Origin: Tropicibacter naphthalenivorans
GTDB lineage: Bacteria; Pseudomonadota; Alphaproteobacteria; Rhodobacterales; Rhodobacteraceae
Direction of reading: 5' to 3'
NCBI RefSeq assembly: GCF_900176475.1
Contig: NZ_FWXX01000018.1
Coordinates: 1-40,805 of the forward strand
Length of the DNA: 40,805 nt
Shown here: positions 8,859-16,062 of the stretch, in pieces
Numbering within the stretch: position 1 is the stretch's first letter
How the letters are laid out: every line of letters starts with the position of its first letter
Translations under genes and position numbers: made by a program
The notes under the pieces: generated by a model
The model's input: only the letters and a program-made list of their open reading frames with translations
Told to the model about the DNA's origin: nothing
The model's database searches: none

Positions 8859-10229
8859 GTGACAGATACTCCGTCCTCCAAGGCCCCGTCGCCCAAGACT
8901 CAGGATCCCAAGGCATCGCCGCAAAACCCGCCCGCGCCCAAACCTGCCCCCAAGCCTGCGCAAGGCGGCGGACAGGGTGGCGGACAGGGCGGTAAAAAAC
9001 CCGGCCAAGGTCAGGGCAATGCCCAGCCCAAAAACCAACCCAAGAACCAGGGCAACAACCAGGGCAACAACAAGGGCCCCAAGGTCATCGAGGTCGCCCC
9101 CATCGCCCAGCCCGCCCGGATGCGGCGGCGCCATTGGGCGGTGCTGTTTTCCTTTGTGATCTTTGTGCTGATGCCGCTGGCCGGCGCAGGCGTCTACCTG
9201 TGGACGCGGGCGGTTGACCAATATGCCTCGACCGTGGGCTTTACCATCCGCCAAGAAGAGGGCGGCAGCGCCGCGGGTCTGCTGGGGGGCTTGGCCGCGC
9301 AGGTGGCGGGGGGCTCTGGGCGCGCCGACACCGACATTCTTTATGAGTTCATCCAAAGCCAAAGCCTCGTGGCACAGATCGACGCCAAGTTCGACCTGCG
9401 AAGCCTTTATTCCGAACAATGGCAGCTGGACCCGGTCTTTGCCCTGCGCCCCGATGCCTCGCTCGAAGATCTCGTGGACTATTGGCAACGCATCCTGCGC
9501 ATCGCCTATGACGAAAGCAGCCAGCTGATCGAGCTGGAGATCCGCGCCTTTGATCCGCAGCTGGCCCAACAGATCGGCCAGGAGGTGCTGCGCCAAAGCC
9601 AGACCCTGATCAACGAGCTGAACGCCCAGGCGCGCGCCGACACCATCCGCTACGCCGAAAGCGATCTGGCAGAGGCCCAGACCCGCCTGCGCGAGGCCCG
9701 CTCTGCCCTCATCCTGTTCCGCACCCGCACCCAGCTGGTGGACCCCGAAACCGACCTGCAAGGGCGCATGGGCGTGGTCAACACCCTGCAACAGCAGCTG
9801 GCCGAAGCCTTGATCGAGCTGGACCTGCTGGCGCAATCGACCAATGACAGCGACCCGCGCGTGGTGCAGGCCCGCCGCAAGATCGAGGTGATCCGCACCC
9901 GCATCGAGGCCGAGCGCACCAACGTGGCCTCGGGCGCCAGCGCCAGCAGCGGCGAAGACTACCCCACCCTTCTGGCGGAATATGAATCGCTTTTGGCCGA
10001 CCGCGAGTTCGCCGAGGAAACATGGCGCGCGGCGCTGACGGCGCTGGATGTGGCGCGGGCCAATGCCTCGCGGCAGACCCGCTACCTGGCCACCTATATC
10101 GCGCCGACCCTGCCGCAATCGGCCGAATACCCCCGCCGCTGGGTCCTGTTCGGGCTGACCGGGCTCTTTGCGATGCTGGCCTGGGCGATCATGGCCCTCG
10201 TCTATTACTCGATCCGCGACAGCCGCTAA
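8859..10229 (+). CDS. kpsE: Capsule export inner-membrane/periplasmic protein (KpsE-like, PCP-3)
   Basis: Encodes 456 residues from a GTG, with AGGCAAG about 6 bases upstream. Residues 1-85 are a proline-, glycine-, glutamine- and asparagine-rich tail with almost no hydrophobic residues. A membrane segment follows at about 93-115 (WAVLFSFVIFVLMPLAGAGVYL). A periplasmic polysaccharide co-polymerase domain then begins YASTVGFTIRQEEG, with long coiled-coil helices at about 250-360. The second membrane segment lies at the C-terminus (WVLFGLTGLFAMLAWAIMALVYY). This layout fits KpsE/CtrB/BexC proteins, which link the inner-membrane exporter to the outer-membrane pore. The long low-complexity tail is unusual. 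kpsT follows after 11 bases. Confidence 0.88.
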   Translation: MTDTPSSKAPSPKTQDPKASPQNPPAPKPAPKPAQGGGQGGGQGGKKPGQGQGNAQPKNQPKNQGNNQGNNKGPKVIEVAPIAQPARMRRRHWAVLFSFVIFVLMPLAGAGVYLWTRAVDQYASTVGFTIRQEEGGSAAGLLGGLAAQVAGGSGRADTDILYEFIQSQSLVAQIDAKFDLRSLYSEQWQLDPVFALRPDASLEDLVDYWQRILRIAYDESSQLIELEIRAFDPQLAQQIGQEVLRQSQTLINELNAQARADTIRYAESDLAEAQTRLREARSALILFRTRTQLVDPETDLQGRMGVVNTLQQQLAEALIELDLLAQSTNDSDPRVVQARRKIEVIRTRIEAERTNVASGASASSGEDYPTLLAEYESLLADREFAEETWRAALTALDVARANASRQTRYLATYIAPTLPQSAEYPRRWVLFGLTGLFAMLAWAIMALVYYSIRDSR

Positions 10230-10240
10230 GAGGGGCCGCC

Positions 10241-10894
10241 GTGATCCGCTTTGAAAACCTGTCCAAAAGCTTTTGGGTGCGCGGGCGGCAAAAGGTGGTG
10301 ATCGACCACCTTGACCTGACGCTGCCCACGGGGCGGTCCTTGGCCTTGCTGGGGCGCAATGGCGCGGGCAAGTCGACCTTGCTGTCGATCATCGCCGGTG
10401 CCCTGCCCGCCGATACCGGGCGGGTGATCTCGGACGGGACGATCTCTTGGCCGGTGGGTCTGGGGGGCTCGTTTCACCCGCAGATGACCGGGGCGCAGAA
10501 CGTGCGCTTTGTGGCGCGGGTCTACGGCGTCGACACCGAAAGCCTGCTGCATTTCGTCAAGACCTTCGCCGAGCTGGGCCCGCAGTTCTATAACCCGGTC
10601 AAGACCTACTCGGCCGGGATGAAGGCGCGCCTTGGCTTTGGCCTGTCCATGGGGATCAAGTTCGACACCTACCTGATCGACGAGACCACCGCCGTGGGCG
10701 ACGCGCGCTTTAACCGCAAGAGCCGCGCGGTGTTCCATGAACGGATGCGCGGGGCGTCTTCGATCGTGGTCAGCCACCAGATGAACACCGTGCGCGCCTT
10801 TTGCGACAGCGGCATCGTGTTGAACCGCGGCAAGCTGGAATATTTCGACGACCTCGAAGCGGCCATCGACCGGCATCTCAAGCTGAACGGTTAA
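10241..10894 (+). CDS. kpsT: Capsule ABC exporter, ATP-binding subunit (KpsT/Wzt-like)
   Basis: Encodes 217 residues, the usual KpsT length. The GTG at 10241 is chosen because MIRFENLSKSF is the family's normal N-terminus and AAGAGGGG lies just upstream; the frame is open further upstream inside kpsE. Walker A is GRNGAGKST (38-46). The ABC signature lies in TYSAGMKARLGF (122-133), where the canonical LSGGQ is replaced by YSAGMKAR as in other KpsT/Wzt proteins. Walker B is TYLIDE (143-148) and the switch histidine is H179. It has no extended carbohydrate-binding C-terminus of the O9a Wzt type, so substrate recognition by that route is not expected. It works with KpsM to export the plasmid's glycan. 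Confidence 0.92.
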   Translation: MIRFENLSKSFWVRGRQKVVIDHLDLTLPTGRSLALLGRNGAGKSTLLSIIAGALPADTGRVISDGTISWPVGLGGSFHPQMTGAQNVRFVARVYGVDTESLLHFVKTFAELGPQFYNPVKTYSAGMKARLGFGLSMGIKFDTYLIDETTAVGDARFNRKSRAVFHERMRGASSIVVSHQMNTVRAFCDSGIVLNRGKLEYFDDLEAAIDRHLKLNG

Positions 10895-10953
10895 GACCCG
10901 AATTTTCCAAAGCTTCGCGCAAAAATTCACCTGTCTTCGATCCGAAAGTCACA

Positions 10954-10973
10954 ATCGACTTTTTCAAGTCGAT
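10954..10973. promoter_or_regulatory. Perfect 8-bp hairpin in the kpsT-RTX intergenic region
   Basis: ATCGACTT and AAGTCGAT flank a TTTC loop. There is no following T-run, so it is a poor terminator. It lies in an AT-rich 177-base gap upstream of the large RTX gene at 11072 and could be an operator or a processed mRNA end. Confidence 0.4.
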
Positions 10974-10983
10974 ATTAATCTTA

Positions 10984-10995
10984 GTGAATGTTCAC
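10984..10995. promoter_or_regulatory. Palindrome GTGAATGTTCAC, possible operator
   Basis: The 5-base arms GTGAA/TTCAC are perfectly inverted around TG. It sits 77 bases before the RTX start codon at 11072 in AT-rich DNA, a normal position for a regulator site. No specific regulator can be named. Confidence 0.35.
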
Positions 10996-11045
10996 CTTTT
11001 AGACTAATTTACTCCCCCGGAATGTCCGCAGCGACCAGCAGTTTG

Positions 11046-11064
11046 CCCTCACACACCGTGAGGG
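11046..11064 (+). promoter_or_regulatory. Hairpin that pairs with the ribosome-binding site of the RTX gene at 11072
   Basis: CCCTCAC (11046-11052) and GTGAGGG (11058-11064) form a perfect 7-bp stem with a 5-base loop. The right arm contains GAGGG, the only purine-rich ribosome-binding sequence, 7 bases before the ATG. When folded the site would be hidden, so translation could depend on a factor, temperature or RNA that opens it. Confidence 0.45.
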
Positions 11065-11071
11065 ATTCACC

Positions 11072-13657
11072 ATGCTACAGATGCAGATTTCAGGACTGGT
11101 CGGGACGGGCAACGCCACCTTCGATACAGGCATTACTGACTTGATTATCCTGCATAATAACGCAGGTGCCCAGCTGGTTTCCGTGGCCGGACACGCCGGC
11201 GGTCTGGTCTGCTATGACCTTGGCTTTGGGGCGCTGCCCGAGGTGGTGACATGGCGCGGCACGGTGGCCGATACGGTGACCGGTACGGGGCCGTCGCTGC
11301 TGAACATGGGCGAAAATGTGGCAATTGTGGGTCTCGATCATGGCGGCGTCAGCTATATCGAAACCTCTGTGACCGGCGTGCTGTCCTGGCCTGCGCAGAC
11401 CGCGGCCGGCTATGACAGCTGGTCGGTGGGCGCGCTGGTTGGTGAAAATATCCTTGCGCTGGCAGATGCTTCGGGGGCGGGCGTCAGCCTGTACCAGCAG
11501 CAAGCGGGCGGCGCGCTGAGCCATCTGCGCACCATGTCGGACAATGGCACGCTGTTTGCCGACCAGATCAGCGCCATGGCTTCGGCCACAATTGGCAGCC
11601 ACGACTTTCTGATTGTGGCCAGCGCCTCCGAGCAGGGCGTCAGCGTCCTTGAGGTCAACGGCCTTGATGTGCGCAGCCGTGGCCGTGTTGGCCCGGACGA
11701 TGGTCTGGGCATCATGACCCCCACCGATGTGAAAACCGCCACCGTGGACGGCACGACCTTTGTTCTGGTGGCCTCGGCCCCCAGCGGCGGCGGCGCGGTT
11801 GGCGCGATCTCGGTGCTGGAACTGGGCGTTGGCGGTCAGCTGACCCCGACCGATCATGTGATGGACACCCGCGACAGCCGCTTTGGCCAGGTGCAGACCC
11901 TTGCCGTGGCCGAGCACAACGGCATGACGCTGGTGGCGGCGGGCGGCGGCGACGATGGCGTGACCTTGATGGCGCTGACGGCGCGCGGCCAGATCGTGCA
12001 TCTCGATAGCTTTGCCGACACCAACACCACCGGCCTGACCGGCGTGACCGCGCTGGAGATGGTGGTGCTGGGCACCGAGCTGCAAATCTTTGCCACCTCG
12101 GGCGCCGATGCGGGCGTCACCGTGCTGCGCGCCGATCTGTCGACCCTTGGCCAGAGCTATTGCGCAGCCGATGGCGGCGAGGTGATCACTGGCGGCGCGG
12201 GCGATGACATCCTCAGCGATGGCGCCGGGCTGGATACGCTGACCGGCGGCGCGGGGGCGGATATCTTTGCCCTGTCCGCCGATGGCCATATCGACCAGAT
12301 CTTTGGCTTTGACCCGGCGCAGGACCGGCTGGACCTGTCGTCCTGGCCGCTGCTCTATGATGTGGCGGACATCACCGTGACCCGCACCTCGACCGGCGCG
12401 GTCCTGTCGGCGCGCGGCGAGCGTGTGCTGATCGTCTCTCACGATTACAGCCCGCTGGGCGAGGCAGAGCTGCGCGCCGCCGTGGACCTGACCGTGAACC
12501 GCGCCTTCCTGCCGCCGCAACTGGCGCGCATGGGCACCAGCAGCGACGAGTTCCTCGAAGGCAGCTGGGGCAATGACACTCTGTCGGGCGAAGCGGGCAA
12601 CGACACCCTGCTGGGCGGTCTTGGCGACGACACCCTGTCCGGCGGTGCGGGCACCGATTGCGCGGTTTTCGGCCTGAACAGTGACGATCTGGCGCGCGTG
12701 ACCGTGGACGGCAGCAACGTCACGCTGGTCTCTGGCGAAGGCGTCGACCTGATCGACGGGATCGAGGAGTTCGAGTTCACCAACGGCACCCTCAGCCTTG
12801 CGCAGCTCTCGGCGCTGAGCTCCCCCACCTTGGTCGAAGGCGGCTCTGGCAATGACATCCTCAGCTTTGACGCAGAAGCCGTCGAGCTGATGGGCCATGA
12901 CGGCAACGATGTGCTGACCTCGGGCAACTTCAACGACATCCTGAACGGCGGCACCGGCCACGACACCCTGTCCGCAGGGCGCGGCGAAGACCTGCTGGAC
13001 GGCGGCGCGGGTGACGATGTGCTGATGGGTCTGGGCGGCAACGACACGCTGAACGGCGGGAGCGGCAATGACACCATCAAGGGCGGCCGCGAGGACGATC
13101 TGATCAACGCAGGTGCAGGCGACGACTCGGTGGTTGGCCAGCGCAACCGCGACACCATCGACGGCGGCACCGGCAACGACACCATCAAGGGCGGCGGCGG
13201 CGGCGACGCGCTGTTCGGCGACAGCGGCCATGATTTCCTCAAGGGCGGCACCAAGGCCGACCTGATCGAAGGGGGCGCGGACAATGACACCCTTGCGGGC
13301 AACCGCCACGACGACACGCTGGACGGCGGCGCAGGCGCGGACCTGCTGAACGGCGGCGGCGACAACGACAGCCTGATCGGCGGGTCGGGCGATGACACCA
13401 TCAAGGGCGGCGACGGCGCGGATGTCTTTGTCTTTGCCTCTGGCCACGATCGCGACCAGATCGAAGACTTTGAAATCGGCATCGACACGCTGCAACTGGA
13501 CAGCGGCCTGACCGGCGGCCAGAGCGCGGCGCAGATCGCGGCCGGGGCTCAGGTCATCGCCGATGGCCTGCTGCTGGACTTTGGCGGCGGCGACGAGATC
13601 CTGCTGGCCGGTCTGACCAGCGCCTCGGGCCTCAGCGCAGACATCGAAATTCTTTAA
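11072..13657 (+). CDS. RTX protein with beta-propeller-like N-terminus and two-faced RTX cassette
   Basis: Encodes 861 residues. Residues 1 to about 365 contain repeated beta-strand units of the type LVSVAGHAGGLVCYDLG, FLIVASASEQGVSVLEV, LVAAGGGDDGVTLMAL and IFATSGADAGVTVLR. These resemble blades of a seven-bladed lactonase/YncE-like propeller. A first RTX block occurs at about 370-410 and another near 500-530. From about 590 to 790 there is a long RTX array, including the 14-repeat basic/acidic cassette shared with three other proteins (nucleotides 13055-13435). The last 65 residues (DFEIGIDTLQL ... LLDFGGGDEILLAGL) are nearly the same as in the next gene and likely carry the type I secretion signal. 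A secreted, calcium-dependent surface protein is inferred. Its ribosome-binding site lies in a hairpin. Confidence 0.88.
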   Translation: MLQMQISGLVGTGNATFDTGITDLIILHNNAGAQLVSVAGHAGGLVCYDLGFGALPEVVTWRGTVADTVTGTGPSLLNMGENVAIVGLDHGGVSYIETSVTGVLSWPAQTAAGYDSWSVGALVGENILALADASGAGVSLYQQQAGGALSHLRTMSDNGTLFADQISAMASATIGSHDFLIVASASEQGVSVLEVNGLDVRSRGRVGPDDGLGIMTPTDVKTATVDGTTFVLVASAPSGGGAVGAISVLELGVGGQLTPTDHVMDTRDSRFGQVQTLAVAEHNGMTLVAAGGGDDGVTLMALTARGQIVHLDSFADTNTTGLTGVTALEMVVLGTELQIFATSGADAGVTVLRADLSTLGQSYCAADGGEVITGGAGDDILSDGAGLDTLTGGAGADIFALSADGHIDQIFGFDPAQDRLDLSSWPLLYDVADITVTRTSTGAVLSARGERVLIVSHDYSPLGEAELRAAVDLTVNRAFLPPQLARMGTSSDEFLEGSWGNDTLSGEAGNDTLLGGLGDDTLSGGAGTDCAVFGLNSDDLARVTVDGSNVTLVSGEGVDLIDGIEEFEFTNGTLSLAQLSALSSPTLVEGGSGNDILSFDAEAVELMGHDGNDVLTSGNFNDILNGGTGHDTLSAGRGEDLLDGGAGDDVLMGLGGNDTLNGGSGNDTIKGGREDDLINAGAGDDSVVGQRNRDTIDGGTGNDTIKGGGGGDALFGDSGHDFLKGGTKADLIEGGADNDTLAGNRHDDTLDGGAGADLLNGGGDNDSLIGGSGDDTIKGGDGADVFVFASGHDRDQIEDFEIGIDTLQLDSGLTGGQSAAQIAAGAQVIADGLLLDFGGGDEILLAGLTSASGLSADIEIL
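13055..13435 (+). repeat. Two-faced RTX cassette, copy 1 (14 nonapeptides)
   Basis: Fourteen 9-residue units, with basic residues at each odd-to-even junction (IK-GGRED, VV-GQRNR, LK-GGTKA, LA-GNRHD, IK-GGDGA). Acidic canonical calcium loops sit at the even-to-odd junctions. Same length and register as the copies at 15324, 17020 and 21847. Confidence 0.85.
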
Positions 13658-13768
13658 GGCGATACATGAATGTGGCAGGATAATGTCATGTAATGTTTGA
13701 TATTTGTCGCACAGGCAGAGTTTCCTCAGGACCGCACCACCCCAAGCCATCACGGCGCTTGCCCGAAA

Positions 13769-13805
13769 GCGGGGCTTTCAAATAGACCTTTTGGAAAGCC
13801 CCCGC
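13769..13805 (+). terminator. Stem-loop between two RTX genes, possible terminator
   Basis: GGGGCTTTC at 13771-13779 pairs with GAAAGCCCC at 13794-13802 and is extended by GC/GC outside a bulge. It lies 113 bases after the RTX stop at 13657 and just before the protease gene. The lack of a T-run makes strong intrinsic termination doubtful; it could instead protect the mRNA end. Confidence 0.4.
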
Positions 13806-13847
13806 GCCTATACCGGCGTTTGATGTGTGCATAGCAAGAGGTTCTTC

Positions 13848-15926
13848 ATGTCTGCCACCGCCTTCAGCCCGATCGGTCTGGTCATCAACAACGATGACGT
13901 GGCCCCGGACAGCGCCGACACCACAAACGTCATGGAGGTGGGCGACATCTTTAACGGCACGCTCGACTATGCGGGCGACACCGATTGGGTGGCCATCGAC
14001 CTGCAAGAGGGCGACACGATCCTGTTCACGCTGGCCCCCACCCTGGGCGGCGGCGGGATCGAAGACCCGTGGCTGACGCTCTACGACGCCGCGGGCGTCG
14101 AGCTGATGTACAACGACGACGCCTCGACCGGCTCGATGACCTCAGCCATCGAGTTCGACGTCGAGATCACCGGGACCTACTACCTCGAGGCGGACAGCTT
14201 TGACGGCAATGAGATCGGCGGCTACGTCCTCAGCGCGACTTATGTGACCGACGCCACCCCCGATCCGTTCGAGCTGTTCAAGGTGCTCGACTGGGGCACG
14301 CAGGTGGATTTCTCTGGCTCGACCATCGACGTGGCCTTCGCCAGAGCGGGCTATTCGGTCTACAACTACGAAGACCTGACCTCGCTGACTGCCGAAGACT
14401 GGACGATCTACGAAAAGCAGCAGTTCCAGCTGGCCTTTGACTACATTGAATCGATCATCAACATCGAGTTCAACGTCATCACCAAGCCGCGTCTGGCCGA
14501 TCTGATCCTGATTGCCGATGCCGATGGCGAGGTCTCTGGTCAGGGGGCTTTGGGCTATTTCTCGCCTCCGGGCTATGAAAACGAAGGTGTGGGCGCCTTT
14601 GCGGTGGACAGCTGGGACCGGTCCGGCGCGGATGGCGATCTGGAGTGGGGCGGCTACAACTACGTGACAATCGTGCACGAGCTGCTGCACGGGCTGGGCC
14701 TGGCCCACCCCCATGACGACGGCGGCGCGTCGACCATCCTGCCGGAGGTCATTGATCCCTTCGATTCCTTTGGGGTCTACGACCTGAACCAGGGTGTCTA
14801 CACCACCATGTCCTACAACACCGGCCTGCATATCACCGATGTGGGCGCGCTGTCGGACAGCGACGTGCAGACCTACGGCTATGAGGTCGGCCCCATGGCG
14901 CTGGACATCGCGGTGCTTCAGGCGAAATACGGCGCCAACACCGACACCGCGCGCGGCAATGACACCTATTACCTGCCCGAAGTGAACATGGCCGGCACCT
15001 ATTGGCAGTCGATCTGGGACAACGCCGGGCAAGACACCATCCGCTATGACGGCACCGACGACGCGGTGATCGACCTGCGCGCCGCCACCCTGAACGAAGA
15101 GCACGGCGGCGGTGGTTTCCTGTCGGCGGCCGATTACATCTCTGGCGGGTTCACCATCGCCAACGGCGTGGTGATCGAGCACGCCATCGGCGGCGACGGC
15201 TGCGACATCCTGCAAGGCAACCAGGTGGCGAATACGCTGACCGGCAACCTTGGCGATGACAGCATCTATGGCGCGGGCGGTGACGATAACGTCTGGGGCA
15301 ACGCGGGCAACGATCTGATCTTTGGCGATGCGGGGGCGGACACGCTGCGCGGCGGGCGCGGCAATGATGAGCTCAGCGGCGGGGCGGGCGACGACTCGCT
15401 GGCCGGTCAGCGCCACGGCGACACGCTGTTTGGCGGCGACGGCAATGACACCGTCAAAGGCGGCGGCGGCAACGATGAGATGCACGGCGATCTGGGCAAC
15501 GACTTCTTGCGCGGTGGCACCCGGTCCGACACCATGTACGGCGGCGCGGGCGACGACACGCTGATCGGCAACCGCCACGACGACCTGCTGGACGGCGGTG
15601 CGGGCAACGACAGCCTGAACGCGGGCGGCGACAACGACACGCTGATCGGCGGGGCGGGCGACGACTGGATGCGCGGCGGCTCCGAGGCGGATGTCTTTGT
15701 CTTTGACACCGGCCACGACGCTGATGTGATCGACGACTTTGAGATTGGCATTGATACGCTGGAAATCAGCACCGCTCTGGCGGGTGGGATGACGGCGGCG
15801 GCCATCGCCTCTGGCGCGACCATCACCGGCGCGGGGCTGGTGCTGGATTTCGGCGGCGGCGATACGATCCTTTTGTCTGGCCTGACCAGCACCACCGGCC
15901 TCAGCGCCGATATCGACATCGTCTGA
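13848..15926 (+). CDS. Serralysin-like M10 metalloprotease with PPC domain and two-faced RTX cassette
   Basis: Encodes 692 residues. The ATG at 13848 has AAGAGG 6 bases upstream and is preferred over an in-frame GTG at 13827. Residues about 25-132 form a pre-peptidase C-terminal-like beta domain (GDTDWVAIDLQEGDTILF ... GTYYLEADSF). The protease core holds the zinc site HELLHGLGLAH (H277, E278, H281, H287) and the metzincin Met-turn TTMSYN (M321), both complete, so it should be active. The middle residue of the usual HEIGHALGLSH is varied. RTX repeats follow from about 460, including the shared cassette (15324-15704), then the C-terminal signal region. Serralysins are exported by type I systems and activated by calcium outside the cell. 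The gene is closely related at its 3' end to the RTX gene upstream, so the pair may come from tandem duplication of the cassette. Confidence 0.92.
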   Translation: MSATAFSPIGLVINNDDVAPDSADTTNVMEVGDIFNGTLDYAGDTDWVAIDLQEGDTILFTLAPTLGGGGIEDPWLTLYDAAGVELMYNDDASTGSMTSAIEFDVEITGTYYLEADSFDGNEIGGYVLSATYVTDATPDPFELFKVLDWGTQVDFSGSTIDVAFARAGYSVYNYEDLTSLTAEDWTIYEKQQFQLAFDYIESIINIEFNVITKPRLADLILIADADGEVSGQGALGYFSPPGYENEGVGAFAVDSWDRSGADGDLEWGGYNYVTIVHELLHGLGLAHPHDDGGASTILPEVIDPFDSFGVYDLNQGVYTTMSYNTGLHITDVGALSDSDVQTYGYEVGPMALDIAVLQAKYGANTDTARGNDTYYLPEVNMAGTYWQSIWDNAGQDTIRYDGTDDAVIDLRAATLNEEHGGGGFLSAADYISGGFTIANGVVIEHAIGGDGCDILQGNQVANTLTGNLGDDSIYGAGGDDNVWGNAGNDLIFGDAGADTLRGGRGNDELSGGAGDDSLAGQRHGDTLFGGDGNDTVKGGGGNDEMHGDLGNDFLRGGTRSDTMYGGAGDDTLIGNRHDDLLDGGAGNDSLNAGGDNDTLIGGAGDDWMRGGSEADVFVFDTGHDADVIDDFEIGIDTLEISTALAGGMTAAAIASGATITGAGLVLDFGGGDTILLSGLTSTTGLSADIDIV
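15324..15704 (+). repeat. Two-faced RTX cassette, copy 2 (14 nonapeptides)
   Basis: Fourteen units in the same register as copy 1. Odd-to-even junctions read LR-GGRGN, LA-GQRHG, VK-GGGGN, LR-GGTRS, LI-GNRHD and MR-GGSEA. Even-to-odd junctions are acidic GGAGDD or GGDGND types. Confidence 0.85.
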
Positions 15927-15965
15927 GCCAACCTGCCAGACCAAAACCCCCAAGACCAAGTGACC

Positions 15966-15995
15966 AAGCCGGGCCCCCTGCCCGGCTTTTTCTTT
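15966..15995 (+). terminator. Rho-independent terminator after the metalloprotease gene
   Basis: AAGCCGGGC and GCCCGGCTT form a perfect 9-bp stem around CCCCT, followed by TTTCTTT. It is 39 bases past the protease stop and ends its transcript before the next RTX gene. Confidence 0.9.
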
Positions 15996-16062
15996 GGGGT
16001 TGCCGCAGGGCGTGCGCTTTTCTACCGTGACGCCAAATCGCATCAAACCCTGAAAGACCAGA

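Noticed and set aside
8767-8916. Extended N-terminus for the KpsM-like permease up to 8916
   Set aside because: It would overlap the divergent kpsE start and adds a sequence absent from KpsM proteins; a start at 8766 or 8730 fits the family length.
11090-13753. Very long open frame (about 887 codons) on the minus strand across the large RTX gene
   Set aside because: Antisense shadow: RTX repeats use GGC/GAC codons whose reverse complement has few stops. The protein would be a low-complexity V/A/Q/R sequence with no motif, and the plus-strand gene has clear domains and start signals.
14142-16046. Long minus-strand open frame across the metalloprotease gene
   Set aside because: Overlaps a complete serralysin gene with intact zinc and Met-turn motifs; no ribosome-binding site or recognisable domain on the minus strand.
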